Source: Anaeramoeba flamelloides (Eukaryota > Metamonada > Anaeramoebidae). From it: a DNA stretch of 64,000 bases. The stretch covers positions 5,337,001 through 5,401,000 of the forward strand of contig JANTQA010000070.1 of NCBI GenBank assembly GCA_027625915.1, written 5' to 3'. Position numbers and translations under genes: made by a program. How positions within the stretch are numbered: the stretch's first letter is position 1; each line of letters opens with the position of its first letter. The notes under the pieces were generated by a model. That model did no database searches. It was not told the DNA's origin and worked only from the letters and a program-made list of their open reading frames with translations. Below are positions 1 through 10,689 of the stretch, in pieces.

Positions 1-997
1 TATTACTCTTTCTATTTTTATTATAATTGTCCCATTTTAATTTCATAATAACCTTTGTACTATTAATTCGAATTAATTGTCTGATTTTAGGATCGCCATA
101 AAACCAAAATCCATTATTTGCATCCATTAAAACAGTATACAAACTCCCAGAAGAGATCGCAATGATTTTTGTATTTTTTAATTCCTTGACCTTTCCAAAA
201 TAAAACTTATCATTTAAAGTCCCATTAAGATGGGCTTTGCCTGCGGTATAGATTTCGTTTTTTGTTGTCAAAACTGTTGTCCCGTCCCAGGTTAACGCAA
301 AATCAAGAATCGAGTTTTGTTTAAAACCAATACTTTTGGGTACCATTGTGCCAAATACTTTATTGCCAAAGCCCAATTGCCCATACGTTTCGGATCCAAA
401 GCCTTGGTAGTGGCCGCCAGTCTTTTGAAGAAATCCATGGTGGCAAAATGGAGATGTCCACAATTGCTGAATGTCATCAGAAATGTTTTCGGGTTCCAAA
501 ACGTTACAAGACTTGCCATTTCCCAAAATATAGCTGCCACCAGATCCAAAGCCATACAGCTCCAAACCCTTTGTAATTACAAACGAACTTGCAAAGGAAC
601 AACAGATTTTTATTGGCTCCAGTTCGTCAAAGAATTGGATCCTTGTGGGCTTGGACCTCGGAAGTACATCGTTATGGCCCAATTGCCCATTCTTGCTGCC
701 ATACTGCTGGTGGTCACTCCACGAATAGACATCACCACTTTCGCTAAGCGCCAGAAAATGGAAATGGCCACAGGCTATACTAATGACCTTCTCTTTGATC
801 TTCACTTTCTGGTTTGTCGGCAAAGAGATCAGTTCCCCCTGTGTTGTTAACACCAATGTTGTTAGTTGGTTGCTTGCAACAGACAATACACTTAAATGAT
901 CGACTTCTGGAGGCACACTTGGTGGTACCAGCCCTATGTTTGTTTTGTGCCCTAAAAGCCCAGTTGACGGATCGCCAAATACTAATAAATTGCTCAT
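1..997 (-). CDS. RCC1-repeat protein, N-terminal part (runs off left edge)
   Basis: Reading the minus strand from the ATG at 997 gives an uninterrupted frame of about 332 codons to base 1, so the 3' end is outside the window. The protein starts MSNLLVFGDPSTGLLGH and contains RCC1 beta-propeller blade signatures: the stretches IACGHFHFLALSESGDVYSW near residues 80-100, YGSKNGQLGHNDV, LYGFGSGGSYILGNG, and YQGFGSETYGQLGFGNKVFG. RCC1 repeats form a seven-blade propeller used by Ran exchange factors and by many unrelated scaffold, kinase and BTB proteins, so the family does not give the function. No BTB or kinase domain is visible in the portion present. Codons here are distinctly more GC-rich than in the other genes. 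The ATG is the first in this frame after the AT-rich 5' flank. Sure of RCC1 family, unsure of subfamily. Confidence 0.88.
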   Translation of the reverse strand, partial: MSNLLVFGDPSTGLLGHKTNIGLVPPSVPPEVDHLSVLSVASNQLTTLVLTTQGELISLPTNQKVKIKEKVISIACGHFHFLALSESGDVYSWSDHQQYGSKNGQLGHNDVLPRSKPTRIQFFDELEPIKICCSFASSFVITKGLELYGFGSGGSYILGNGKSCNVLEPENISDDIQQLWTSPFCHHGFLQKTGGHYQGFGSETYGQLGFGNKVFGTMVPKSIGFKQNSILDFALTWDGTTVLTTKNEIYTAGKAHLNGTLNDKFYFGKVKELKNTKIIAISSGSLYTVLMDANNGFWFYGDPKIRQLIRINSTKVIMKLKWDNYNKNRKSN

Positions 998-2924
998 CTG
1001 GTTTTCTGTTTTCTCTGTTGAATGTATATTTTGACTAGTATTGTTTCTGTTTTGTTCTTTATTCCTGAAAAGTTAATTATTTTCCAACAAGTAAAAGAAA
1101 AAAAATTTGAAACTTTTTGAAAAAAATGAGAGTATTATTTCACATAAAAACTGTTTTAAGGGATCAGTCTTCGAAAATAACAAGGCAAAATTTTAAAACA
1201 TGTTATTGGTGATGTTCTCTACTTGTAAATTCTGTATAAGACAAATGTCAAAAAATTCTGATCGACTAAGAAAGCCAGATAAGAAAATTAGTTTATAAGA
1301 GATCATTTTTTTTTTCCATTATTTCTACGAAATAGAAAACTTTTAAATTCATCTTATTTCTCACATTATAAAAAGTTTTACTCAGTTTATTGCCATTCTG
1401 ATCATTATTATACAAAAATAAGTCTTTGCTACCAGTAATACAAACTGTTGTTAAAATAAAGCGTGTAGAAAATGTTAATCAGATTTTCAAAATAAAAAGT
1501 GTGTTTTTTGTTATAGAATACCTTTACATCAACCGATTAAAGAAACTGATAATAAAATTTTATTAAATATGATATTGGTTTCTTAAAAATCTATTATCTA
1601 AAAAGAATTTCTAAAAATAAAGGATCAAATTGGAATATTTAATGGTAAAAAATATGACTAAATTTTAAGAAAATTTTTATCATCAAACAACCCTACAATT
1701 TATAAAAATTGCCAAATTAAGGAAAATTTTCAACAAATTACATGAATAATTTAAATTTTTTATCAAAATATCAAGTAGTTTACTTTCAAAAGTGATTTGA
1801 GCTTTGGTATACTATTTGGTACTAAAACAGATGGCGCATTGAAACAAGAAGAAAAAAAAAGCATGGATTATATTTTGAAACACCTTTATAGTTGTTGGGC
1901 TCTTATTATTTTGATCACTGAAGATAAAGATTTTTTTTCTTTTTTGAGATAAAACTTTTGGTTAACCAAAAAAATGATATATTTAACGGATTAAAAAATA
2001 ATTTATTATTTCAAAAAGGATAGTTATAATAATTAAAGTTTTAGTGTCATTTAAAAATTTTATGTAGAAATTTCGTTTTTGTTAATATGAAATTTAATTT
2101 TTCAAATTATAAATTTTCTTGAAGATATTTGGGAATTAAGTAAATTTATATCCAAATTTCAATATCAATTTTTTCAGACAAAAATGATGTAAATTGCTAA
2201 AAAGAATTTTTGTAAATAAGACCAAACAATTTGTTAATAAAATTTTAAAAATTAAATTATTTTGAAATTTTTTTTCTTTTTTTGAAAACAAGAAAAGAAC
2301 TTTTTTAATACTTTTAAGAATAAAAAAAATTTGTTTAATAGATCTTAATTTAATTGAGAAACTTTTGTTAAAATTCTACCAAATATTCATTTATCAAATC
2401 ACTATCCTTGAATTAGTTTTATTGGCTAAGATTTGAATTGAAATATTAATCAAAGAAAAATAATAACAAAAGAAAAAAATTTTCTTTCAAAATCAATACT
2501 TTCCAAGATAAAACGAAAAATATTTTTTCCCATTTTGAAGAATTAACTTAATTCTTAAACAAAATAATAGGTTACTTTTTTTCCTTTTATATTTTGAACA
2601 TACAAATTTTGAATTTCAACAAAGAGTCTCAAATTAACCAATTGTACAAATGAGGCTAACTCGTCCTTTTCATAAGTCGAAACACAAATTACTTAAAAAT
2701 TTTTTTTTTTGATTTTTAAAAGATTATCTTTTATTTTTAAAAAATACTACTCCCATAAACTTTTTAAACAACAATCTTAAGAATCGATGATATTTATGAA
2801 AAAAAAATAGGATATTTTCTATTTTTGGTTTTTTTTCAGCTTTTTTCCATTCACTCTAAATATTTGTAATAGAACAAAAAATTGTTATAAAAATAAAATC
2901 AATTTTTTAATTAAATATTATAAT
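998..2924. other. Gene-free AT-rich spacer
   Basis: No ORF with coding character on either strand. It holds short A and T runs and many AT-rich words. I did not find a family match to the better defined elements elsewhere. The right part of the region upstream of 997 should contain the RCC1 gene promoter, but I see no recognisable motif. Confidence 0.6.
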
Positions 2925-3740
2925 TGTTAAATCTAAAAACTGGAAATTTTCAAAAACAGGGTAATTCAATTGTTCTGACCAATTGGAAATATTTGTAAAA
3001 AGTCAAAAATTGACTCTCATTTTACAGACAAATAACCCAATTATCGAGCAAATTATAACTTTTTCAATTTTATATTGGTTGAATATTCAAATCTATCAAT
3101 TTTAACTCTTTGGTATATTCAGATATCAAACAAAAAATCAAAATTAGTAAAATTAATTGATAACACTATTGAAAATTGAAAATCAAATTTATTGTAGTTT
3201 TCCGTTTTGATAAATTCTAAATTTATTCGAAAGAATGTAGATAAGAATTATTTTTTGTTGAATTTATGAAATAAGAGTTTAATTGTCTTTATATCTTTCT
3301 TTTAATAATTTTTTCAAAATTTTTAATTACTATTAGGAGACTTTAATGATTTATTATTTTACAAAAAAGTTTTCAAAATTCCCGGTAAATTCACAATAAT
3401 CAAATACCTCTATCAAATTAAAATGATTTCAAATATTTTAAAATGATGAAAATGATTTTTATTTTAAAATTTAAAATCAAAAGTAGCTTTTCTATTTTAG
3501 TCATGTTCTGTATTAATTTTACAAATTTGATTTTTTTTTTGATTTCTGAATATACCAAAGAGTTAAAATTGATAGATTTGAATATTCAACCAATATAAAA
3601 TTGAAAAAGTTATAATTTGCTCGATAATTGGGTTATTTGTCTGTAAAATGAGAGTCAATTTTTGACTTTTTACAAATGTTTTCAATTGACCAGAAAAATG
3701 GAATTACCCTGTTTTTGAAAATTTCCAGTTTTTAAATTAA
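2925..3740. repeat. Family C inverted-repeat element, copy C1
   Basis: An element of about 0.8 kb with long inverted arms. The left arm (about 2925-3170) starts near CTGGAAATTTTCAAAAACAG and includes GACTCTCATTTTACAGACAA and CCAATTATCGAGCAAATTAT. The right arm (about 3500-3738) is its near-perfect reverse complement. The central loop has no ORF. A diverged left half recurs at 12727-13105. It looks like a non-autonomous foldback or MITE-like DNA element; the superfamily is unknown. Confidence 0.85.
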
Positions 3741-3785
3741 ATGTAAGTCAAACTTGAAAATATGGGAAGATTGTATAATTATTTT

Positions 3786-3888
3786 TTTTTATTTTTCATT
3801 TGTCTTTCAAAAAATAAAATGATTATACTATATTTTTATTTATTAATCTATATTGGTTATTATCTCTAAAAACTTTAGTAAAATATAT
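3786..3888. repeat. About 100-bp dispersed direct repeat (pairs with 16119-16221)
   Basis: The stretch beginning CATTTGTCTTTCAAAAAATA and running through ATTAATCTATATT and CTTTAGTAAAATA recurs almost unchanged and in the same orientation at 16119-16221. The high identity against an otherwise diverged background suggests recent copying. Confidence 0.8.
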
Positions 3889-3904
3889 TATTATTATTTT
3901 TTTT

Positions 3905-4075
3905 TATTGTAATATAAGGGAGGAGTTTAGAATTCCTCTTTTTTGCCCTTAGTTTTTTTTTTTTTTAATTTGAGAAATAAAGAGAAAATTTATTTCCTTT
4001 TCTTTTTATTTCTGAGATTAAAAAAAAACCTAGGCACTCTAAGGAACTCTACGGCACTTGAAGACACGACTGTTT
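3905..4075. repeat. Family E hairpin module, locus E1
   Basis: A single diverged hairpin unit. T-rich left arm, then GAGAAATAAAGAGAAAA, then a right arm ending AAAAAAACCTAGGCACTC, followed by GGAACTCTACGGCACTTG. The CCTAGGCACTC joint ties it to the larger arrays at 10.8, 24.8, 33 and 52 kb. Confidence 0.6.
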
Positions 4076-4287
4076 TTTAATATTCCCATTTATCAAAATT
4101 ATTTCGAAATAAATATATTATTCTTCAAAATCAAACAATTAAACAACTTTTTTTCTGATGAAAAATATGATACTATTTTTGAAATTTGGCTTATTGAAAT
4201 CTTTGGATAATGGATCACTTTCAACTACACCAAACTGAGAGTATTGAATTTCTAATGGATATTAAGAATAGCTTTAGAATATAACCC

Positions 4288-4813
4288 CATAAGGTTTAAT
4301 ATCCCTGAAACTGAAAAAAACAATCATCTTGTTAATTTGGTTCTTAGATGATCTGTCTTAAAAACTAATTCTTTTTAATAGTTGTTTTATTAATTGTACA
4401 ATAAATAAATTATTATTTTTATTTTCGAAAATCAGAATTGAACAATGTAAGGCTAATAGATTGGGGTTTAAAAATAATTATTGACTTCTATTTTGTTAAA
4501 GAAATTTCTATCTAGGTTTAATTGTATTCTGATCTCTAAAAATATATTTTTTTTTTAGGTAAAAGTGTCAAAGCAAAATTACAATTTTAATAAAAAACAC
4601 GAAAACTAAAAATTTTTTTCTTAATGTAAAGTTTATTAGTCTTACCCTCTTCAATTTGGATTTGGGAAAAATCAAACAAGAAAAATTTCATTTTAAAACT
4701 ACTATTAAAAATAATTATATTTGAAAATAGATCATCTAATAACAAAAATAATAATTACCTTTATCAAATATAAGACTATTGTTTTTTCTAGTTTCAGTTC
4801 TTTTAATCCTTAA
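4288..4813. repeat. Family B element, diverged copy B10
   Basis: The left end resembles AAGGTTTAATATCCCTGAAA and the right end AGTTTCAGTTCTTTTAATCC followed by TTAA. In between lie family B words such as GGTTCTTAGATGATC, a pair of Gly-free AT arms and CTCTTCAATTTGGATTT. It is the most decayed copy seen, so it is probably among the oldest. Confidence 0.6.
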
Positions 4814-4879
4814 GGGATTAGCATCACCTTAGAGATCACTCTAATCTAAATATGTTGTAATTCGGTGTAAATGATATTA

Positions 4880-5900
4880 GTGAGCCATGGCTCAAATAGT
4901 TTCTGTGACTCTAAAAAATCTCTTATAAATATTATTACATAATAAATTATTACATTTTTTTTTCTTGATCAAATAAGTGTCAATTACATTCTAGATGTCC
5001 TTTTACTTAAATATCCTCAATGGTAATTTAAGAAAAAAATTATAGATTTCACGGTTGTTCAAGGGAAAGAAAGACCCAATTTTTATAATGTCTAAAAAGT
5101 AAAAACAAAAAATTGAAATTTAAAAAAGAGAAAAAAAAAAAAAATTAAAAAAAGAAATTTTTACAAGAGTTTATAACTAGCAATTGGTAAAAAATCGAAA
5201 AAAAAAAAACAACAATGCTATCTTTAATTAAGAACTCCCAAAATCACAGACAAAATACTTTTGATTGATATAATAATTTGATAATTGATTACAATTCTTA
5301 CATTTTTTATTAAATATCATTATTTAAAATTTTCATGTTGGAAATTATTTTTAATTCTTTTTACCAAATCTAAAAATAGAAACTCAAAATACAGTATTTA
5401 GTAGTATTTAATAATTCTGATTTAGAACTTCCAAAAGTAACTATTTTTTTTAATTTTTTAATTTCAAAGATTAACTCAATAATCATTAACCTAAAAACCC
5501 AAAGACTGATTAATATTGTTTCCTTTTTTTAAAGCTAATTCTAACATTAATATATTTCGAATATGTGAAAATAATTTGTCAAAAAAATGTATTGGTAAAT
5601 TAAATAATTATTTGAAAAAATTGAATTTTTTAGCAACTAATCTATATTTTACCTCAAATTTAAGAAATATATTTTACAACTTTGTAGTCCGAATATTGAA
5701 AATTCAAACCTTTAAATTTATGGCTAAATGCAGATTTTTTTCTGAAATTGTTTAAATTTTTTACTAATACAAGGATCATTTTTAATTGATAAGATCTCCA
5801 AATATTACTACTTTACTAATCGATTTTTTTAGAGAGATTCGAACAATAAGCACTCCTATGGTTTCAACCCAATAATTACTTACTTTAATATTAGGATTCT
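4880..5900 (+). repeat. Family P repeat, copy P1
   Basis: Shares ordered blocks with 53690-54160 (same orientation) and 39250-39950 (reverse). Blocks include GAACTTCCAAAAGTAACT, GATTAACTCAATAATCATTA and GGCTAAATGCAG. The part 4975-5265 also matches 9895-10205. A 79-codon ORF at 5516-5755 lies in the repeat, has no recognisable similarity and is not conserved in the other copies, so I do not call it a gene. Confidence 0.65.
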
Positions 5901-6197
5901 CATTTCCAGACGCAAATCCTTTCATACAACAAAAATGTGTTAAAAAAAACCATTTATTTAAGAAACAAAACAAATTCTTGTTTGTATCAAAAAAGTTTCT
6001 TGAATAAGACCAAAACCAAAAAGAAACTCAAAAAAACAGTAATTAAAAGAACTCTTTTCGGAAACCATTCATTGAGCAAATAAAAAAATCGACACTACCA
6101 AATAATATAAAAATTTTGTACTAAAACAGAATATCATTTTTTTTTAATTTATTTTTTTTAACACAGATTTTTTTTAAAAGAAAAAAAACAAAAGAGA

Positions 6198-7247
6198 ATG
6201 TGTGGAAGAGGAGCAAACACTTTTTCGCCTGAACAACTCCAACGAATTTTTGATATTACTAATATGGGAAACAACAGCAGAAACAATCATGGAGGATCGG
6301 GAGGATCGGGAGGATCGGGAGGGTCCGGTGGAAACAATAATCAAAATCTTAACACCAACAACCAAACCAACCAACAGACTTTTCAAAGCGAAACCTCAAA
6401 CGAAGAAAATTTCCTTCCGAAGTACGTTCCTAGCTATAACCTTGGGCCTACAAATATTTTAGCAAGTATTATTGACTCGTCAACAATTCTCTCGACCAAC
6501 AAAACGAACAAAATCGTCCGAACCTTTCAACCACTGAAATGGGGGATCAACCCTCATTGGAATGAAAAACTTACACTAATCAATGCCCGTTCTGAAACGT
6601 TTCAAAAAAAATCAATTTTCAACAAGATGAAAAGATGTGTTGTTATCTTTTCCGGTTATTATGAATGGAAAAAACAGGGGAAAATAAGAACACCTTACTA
6701 CCACACTTCCATAAATGGCTCTGATCCACTGATTATGGCCGGTCTCTGGAGCCAAAGAATGGAAGACGGAAAGCCTATTGATTTCCCGCGGTGTATAATT
6801 TTAACAACAAGCCCTAACGAACAAACAAAGTCCATTCATAACCGCATGCCCGCAATACTTGAAAAAAATATGGTCGATACTTGGATCTGTTCCGGTTATA
6901 AGCACAATGAAGTTTCAAATTTGTGTAGGCCATATCCTGGCAAGCTGAATATAAAACAAGTGTCCAATTATGTTAGCAATATAAAGAACAAAGGCAAAAG
7001 ATGTATTCAAAAATTTAGTAAAGAACAAATGCTCATGAACAAATTCTTTACCAAAAATAAAACCAAAATTGTTTCTGGGATTAAAAGAGAATCGACAAAT
7101 ACAAAAGAAGAAGAAGAAGAAGATCCTTTTTTTTCACTGAAAAAAACTAAAACTTTTCAAATCAAAACCTCTCCAAAAAGATTGAACTCCCCTATAATCA
7201 AGAAGGAAAAAAACACTGACAGTACTAACAATTTGAAAAAAAATTGA
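6198..7247 (+). CDS. HMCES: SRAP-domain (HMCES/YedK-type) abasic-site DNA-protein crosslink protein
   Basis: A 349-aa intronless gene. SRAP proteins covalently trap abasic sites in single-stranded DNA through Cys2 and act at replication forks. All hallmark residues are present: MCGR at the start (Cys2 after Met removal), N129 in INARSET, E156 in SGYYEW and H214 in IHNRMPA. The start is fixed because Cys2 must be the second residue. A Gly-Ser linker (residues about 33-46), encoded by four tandem copies of a 9-bp unit near 6290-6330, is inserted between the first helix and the first core strand. The C-terminal tail contains QMLMNKFF at residues 277-284, a full PCNA-interacting (PIP) box consensus, as expected for the eukaryotic HMCES branch. 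Then follow an acidic run and Lys-rich sequence. The tail after residue 285 has no other recognised motif. Confidence 0.95.
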   Translation: MCGRGANTFSPEQLQRIFDITNMGNNSRNNHGGSGGSGGSGGSGGNNNQNLNTNNQTNQQTFQSETSNEENFLPKYVPSYNLGPTNILASIIDSSTILSTNKTNKIVRTFQPLKWGINPHWNEKLTLINARSETFQKKSIFNKMKRCVVIFSGYYEWKKQGKIRTPYYHTSINGSDPLIMAGLWSQRMEDGKPIDFPRCIILTTSPNEQTKSIHNRMPAILEKNMVDTWICSGYKHNEVSNLCRPYPGKLNIKQVSNYVSNIKNKGKRCIQKFSKEQMLMNKFFTKNKTKIVSGIKRESTNTKEEEEEDPFFSLKKTKTFQIKTSPKRLNSPIIKKEKNTDSTNNLKKN

Positions 7248-7714
7248 AACACTATTTAGATCGTGTTTTTTTTTTTTTTTTTTTGGAGAGCCTGAAATAA
7301 ATGAAGAATAAATCTTAAGGAAGAAGGCATATTTTAATATTTTTGAAAAATTTTAATTGTGATAACATTACTGAAAGTTTTTTTTTTGAGTGCCACAAGA
7401 TTATTGAATCTTTGAAAACAAAATACCATTCACTAGTCTATTTGTGAAAAGAAACAGAACACAAAGTAAATCAGAGTTGAATCTTTAATATTCCAATTTT
7501 TTAAATCATTTTTTTTTGATTAAATTTTTGACTTTATTAAATTTGGTTTTTTGGATCTAGAAATGTGTTTATGGAAATGAATGAGTGAAATTAATCAAAG
7601 AGTAAACCAAAAAAATAGACCCATGCGAAAAGGTATGTTTTTTAAACAACTCTTTTGTTTTCAGAGACCTTACAAGGAAAATCACATTTCCAAAATAAAC
7701 TTGTTTAAGGACTA
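7248..7714. other. 3' flank of the SRAP gene, AT-rich spacer
   Basis: Starts with a T run at about 7266-7284 shortly after the stop codon. No ORF or recognised repeat is visible. AATAAATGAAGAATAAAT near 7297 could serve in polyadenylation, but such words are common in this sequence. Confidence 0.5.
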
Positions 7715-8132
7715 GTTAAAATAAAGCCAGAATTGGTGTCTTACGAATTAAAAAATTGGTGAATTGGACTCTTTATCTCTTCGGATCCAGAAGAACTATA
7801 AAATTTTCAAAAATTTTGAAAATTGGTATATTTTTCCTTATTAAATTTCTAATTATAAGTATGATATTTTTTCACTAAACCCACCCAACAATGTTTATTC
7901 AATTCAAGTATTATCGAGTTTCCAAAAAAAACCTTTGAAAAAAATTTACTTTGATAAATATGGTTACTTGCAGGTTTTTAGTATCTACTTACAATTAAGT
8001 ATTTGATCAGGAAAAATTTACCAATTTTCAAAATATCGAAATTTTATAGTTCTTCTGGACCTCAAGAGATAAAGAGTCCAATTCACCAATTTTTTAATTC
8101 GTCAGACCCAAATTCTGGCTTTATTTTAGATA
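7715..8132. repeat. Family I inverted-repeat element (single copy)
   Basis: About 418 bp bounded by TAAAATAAAGCCAGAATT and its reverse complement AATTCTGGCTTTATTTTA. Arms of roughly 120 bp pair, including GGTGAATTGGACTCTTTATC with GATAAAGAGTCCAATTCACC, and AGAAGAACTATAAAATTTTC with a close counterpart near 8045. The loop is non-coding. This is a typical MITE layout. The TA at both outer ends could be the target duplication. Confidence 0.85.
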
Positions 8133-8502
8133 AACCTTAAATCAAGAAAAAAAAAAAAAAATTACAATATAAATATATTTACAAAGATATAATTTCTTTA
8201 TCTGCTTAATTTGAGAGTAAACAAAGATATACCTTGAATTTCTTTCCCCATTACTATTTTTTATTTTTTTTAACAAAAACCATTTTTTACAAATTTGTTT
8301 TCAAAATTTATTTCAAAATTTGTTTTTTGAAAGAATTGTAGAAAAAAGAAAATTTTTTAAAAGATTTACAGATAATTAAATAAAAGGGGTTCTAGTATTG
8401 AAATTACAAAACAACTTCAAAAAGATTCGACTTAAAGAAAAATAAAACATAGTTAAAAAAATTAAAAATCTAATTCATAATTATTTTGAGTTTTTAAACT
8501 TT

Positions 8503-8835
8503 TTTTCAATCAAAGTGGCCCAATTTTTTTTTTGAAATATCAAATATTTTTATATAATTGACCATTTTTAGAATAAACAAGAAATAAGTAGAATAATAAA
8601 TATCAAAGAATAGTTGATACCTACCTGTAATAAAACTAATAAATCAAAATAATTTCTTAAAAATTTCAAAAACTCAAATTCTTTGTGTCCTATTAAGAAA
8701 AATATCAATATTCCTTTTGATTTCCTTTTGAGGATTAAATAAAATTCTAATAGAAATAGATATGATTTATCTACAATCATTTTATTTTTATCAGTAACAT
8801 TTTATGAGAGGTTTTTATCAAGTGGCTATCATTCT
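8503..8835. repeat. Family J element, end-truncated copy J2
   Basis: Left end TTTTCAATCAAAGTGGCCCA matches the terminal repeat of J1 (14396-15078). The interior (ACTCAAATTC... and GATTTATCTACAATCAT...) matches J1 in reverse orientation through to a GGCTATC block near 8825, where similarity stops before a second terminus. Confidence 0.7.
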
Positions 8836-8980
8836 TGGAATAAAAAAAAAAATTAGCAAAACTGAATTTCTTTCAAAGAAAAATTGAAAAAATTGAAAAA
8901 TACAAAATATGTGAAAAAATGATTTCGATTTTGGAAATTTCCAAAAAAATTGTTTTTCTTCAAATATCTATTCAAACCGT

Positions 8981-9744
8981 TTAAGGTTTACAAACCCTGA
9001 AATTGGAAAAAAGATTATCTTGTGTAGGGTGTTACCACTTTTTAATTTGTTTCTTAGCTGATCGATCTTGTACTTGGTATGAGTATTAATAGTGGTTCAA
9101 AATGACAATTTTTGAAAATTTATTTTTTTTATTTCTGAAATCCGAATTGAAGAGTTTAAGAAGAATTGGCTGGAACTTAAGTTATAAAGAAAATGTAGTT
9201 TGTATGTTGTTGATTAAAAATTTTTAATTAGGTTTGGTTTTATTGGGATCTTTTAAAAAAATTATTTTTTCATTTAGTTAATTCAAAGAAAAGTAAATCA
9301 AGATTTTCTTTTCTACAACCCAAAATTCAAAAGTTATTCTTGAACACCTATCAATCTAATAATCTTACACTCTTCAATTCGGATTTCCGAAATAATAAAA
9401 ATAAATTGTCAAAAATTTCCATTTTGAACCACTATTAAAATCCATACCAAATCCAAGATCGATCAGCTAAGAACCAAATCGTCAAGTTGTAACAAAATAA
9501 ACTCGATAAATTCAGTTCAACTTTTAAGGCACAAACTTTCAATGGAAATTTTAGGCACAAAAAAATCTCAAATTAAAGCATAAAATTTGTATTTTTTTTT
9601 TTTTTTCAATTTATTCTATTAGAATCTAAATTAAGTAGTTAATTTTAGATTTTTACCATGCCTTAAATAGGGTTTAAAGTTTGTGACTTAAAAGTGGAAC
9701 TGGCTGTAATCTTTTTTTCCAATTTCAGGGATTGTAATCCTTAA
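8981..9744. repeat. Family B inverted-repeat element, copy B1 (carries nested A6)
   Basis: Ends TTAAGGTTTACAAACCCTG and CAGGGATTGTAATCCTTAA; TTAA is present at both edges. Arms include GTTTCTTAGCTGATCGATC, TGGTTCAAAATG and the pair CCGAATTGAAGAGTTTAAG / CACTCTTCAATTCGG. A family A element (9510-9709) sits inside the right arm, so B1 was there first. Confidence 0.85.
9510..9709. mobile_element. Family A palindromic MITE, copy A6 (nested in B1)
   Basis: About 200 bp, almost entirely palindromic: TTCAGTTCAACTTTTAAGGC to AAAAGTGGAACTGGCTG. Inner arms read AAATCTCAAATTAAAGC and TTTAGATTTTTACC. The right edge is TA, in keeping with a TA-targeting (Tc1/mariner-like) origin. No coding capacity. Confidence 0.85.
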
Positions 9745-10205
9745 ATACATGCAATTCACTCATAAATATTTGACACTTTTGTCTAGAAAATGATTTACAA
9801 AGGTAAAATAAATCATGCGAAAATCAAATAAATCAATCCAAACAAACTTTTTTTTGAAAAAGAATTGAAAAATAACCTATTTTCAGATTATTATTGTTGA
9901 TGAAAGAGGCATAAATTACACTCTAGAGCTCTTTTTACTTAAATTTCTATCTGGGGACAATATGAGCCAAAAATCATAGATTTCATGATTGTTCAAGGGA
10001 AAGATACACCAATTTTTCTTATTGTTGAAAAACAAAAGCAAAAAATTGATAAGAAAAATGGAAAAAAGAAAAAGAAAAATTAAAGAGATTTAAAAAGGGT
10101 TTATAAGAAGCAAGGGGTTAAAAAATCAAAATCAAAAATCAATTATATCTTTAATTAAGGACTTATAAAATTACAACCACGGTACTTTTTGTTGATTTAA
10201 TATCA
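9745..10205. repeat. Spacer plus block shared with 4975-5265 and 34150-34260
   Basis: From about 9895 the sequence CACTCTAGAGCTC...ATAGATTTCATGATTGTTC AAGGGAAAGA follows the order of blocks in P1. Its last part (TTATAAGAAGCAAGGGGTT and TCTTTAATTAAGGACTTA) also matches the segment in the RPAC1 intron. It is a composite of old repeat fragments without an ORF. Confidence 0.5.
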
Positions 10206-10471
10206 ATTAAAGTAAATTCTTCCAAGTTGAATTTAACTAAAATTCATCAATAGAGTCATTTGGGATTTATTACCCGAAAATATATTTGTTTTTCTTAGAC
10301 TAGAAAAATTTAAATAAAGTAGTATTGTTAAAGACAATAAATAAAATAACCTCAAGAATTTGATTTTTTGGGATGTTGGTTGTATTAGAAATAAAATAAA
10401 TTATTAATGATGAAATTTTAAGTTAATGAATATTTTTATCTAACCTAAATTTCATGCTTTTATTTTGAATA

Positions 10472-10664
10472 CACCAGTTTCACTTTTAAGGCACAAACTT
10501 TCTACGAAATTTAATACACTAAAAAATCTCAAACTAAAGTACATTTTTTAGAATTTTTTTTTTACAAATTATTTTACTAGAATCTGAATTTTGTGCCTTA
10601 ATTTGAGATTTTACTGGCTTTAATATTCGTAGAAGTTTGTTCCTTAAAAATAGAACTGACTATA
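10472..10664. mobile_element. Family A palindromic MITE, copy A1
   Basis: CCAGTTTCACTTTTAAGGCA at the left, AAAATAGAACTGACTATA at the right, with inner arms AAAAATCTCAAACTAAAGT and TTAATTTGAGATTTTACT. The right edge is TA. More diverged than A4. Confidence 0.8.
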
Positions 10665-10689
10665 CTAGTGAAGTCCAGAAAGTAATATA

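Noticed and set aside
317-850. 177-codon plus-strand ORF
   Set aside because: It is antisense to the RCC1 gene, whose minus-strand frame has clear repeat signatures; the plus frame has none.
5516-5755. 79-codon ORF
   Set aside because: It lies in repeat family P and is not open in the other copies.
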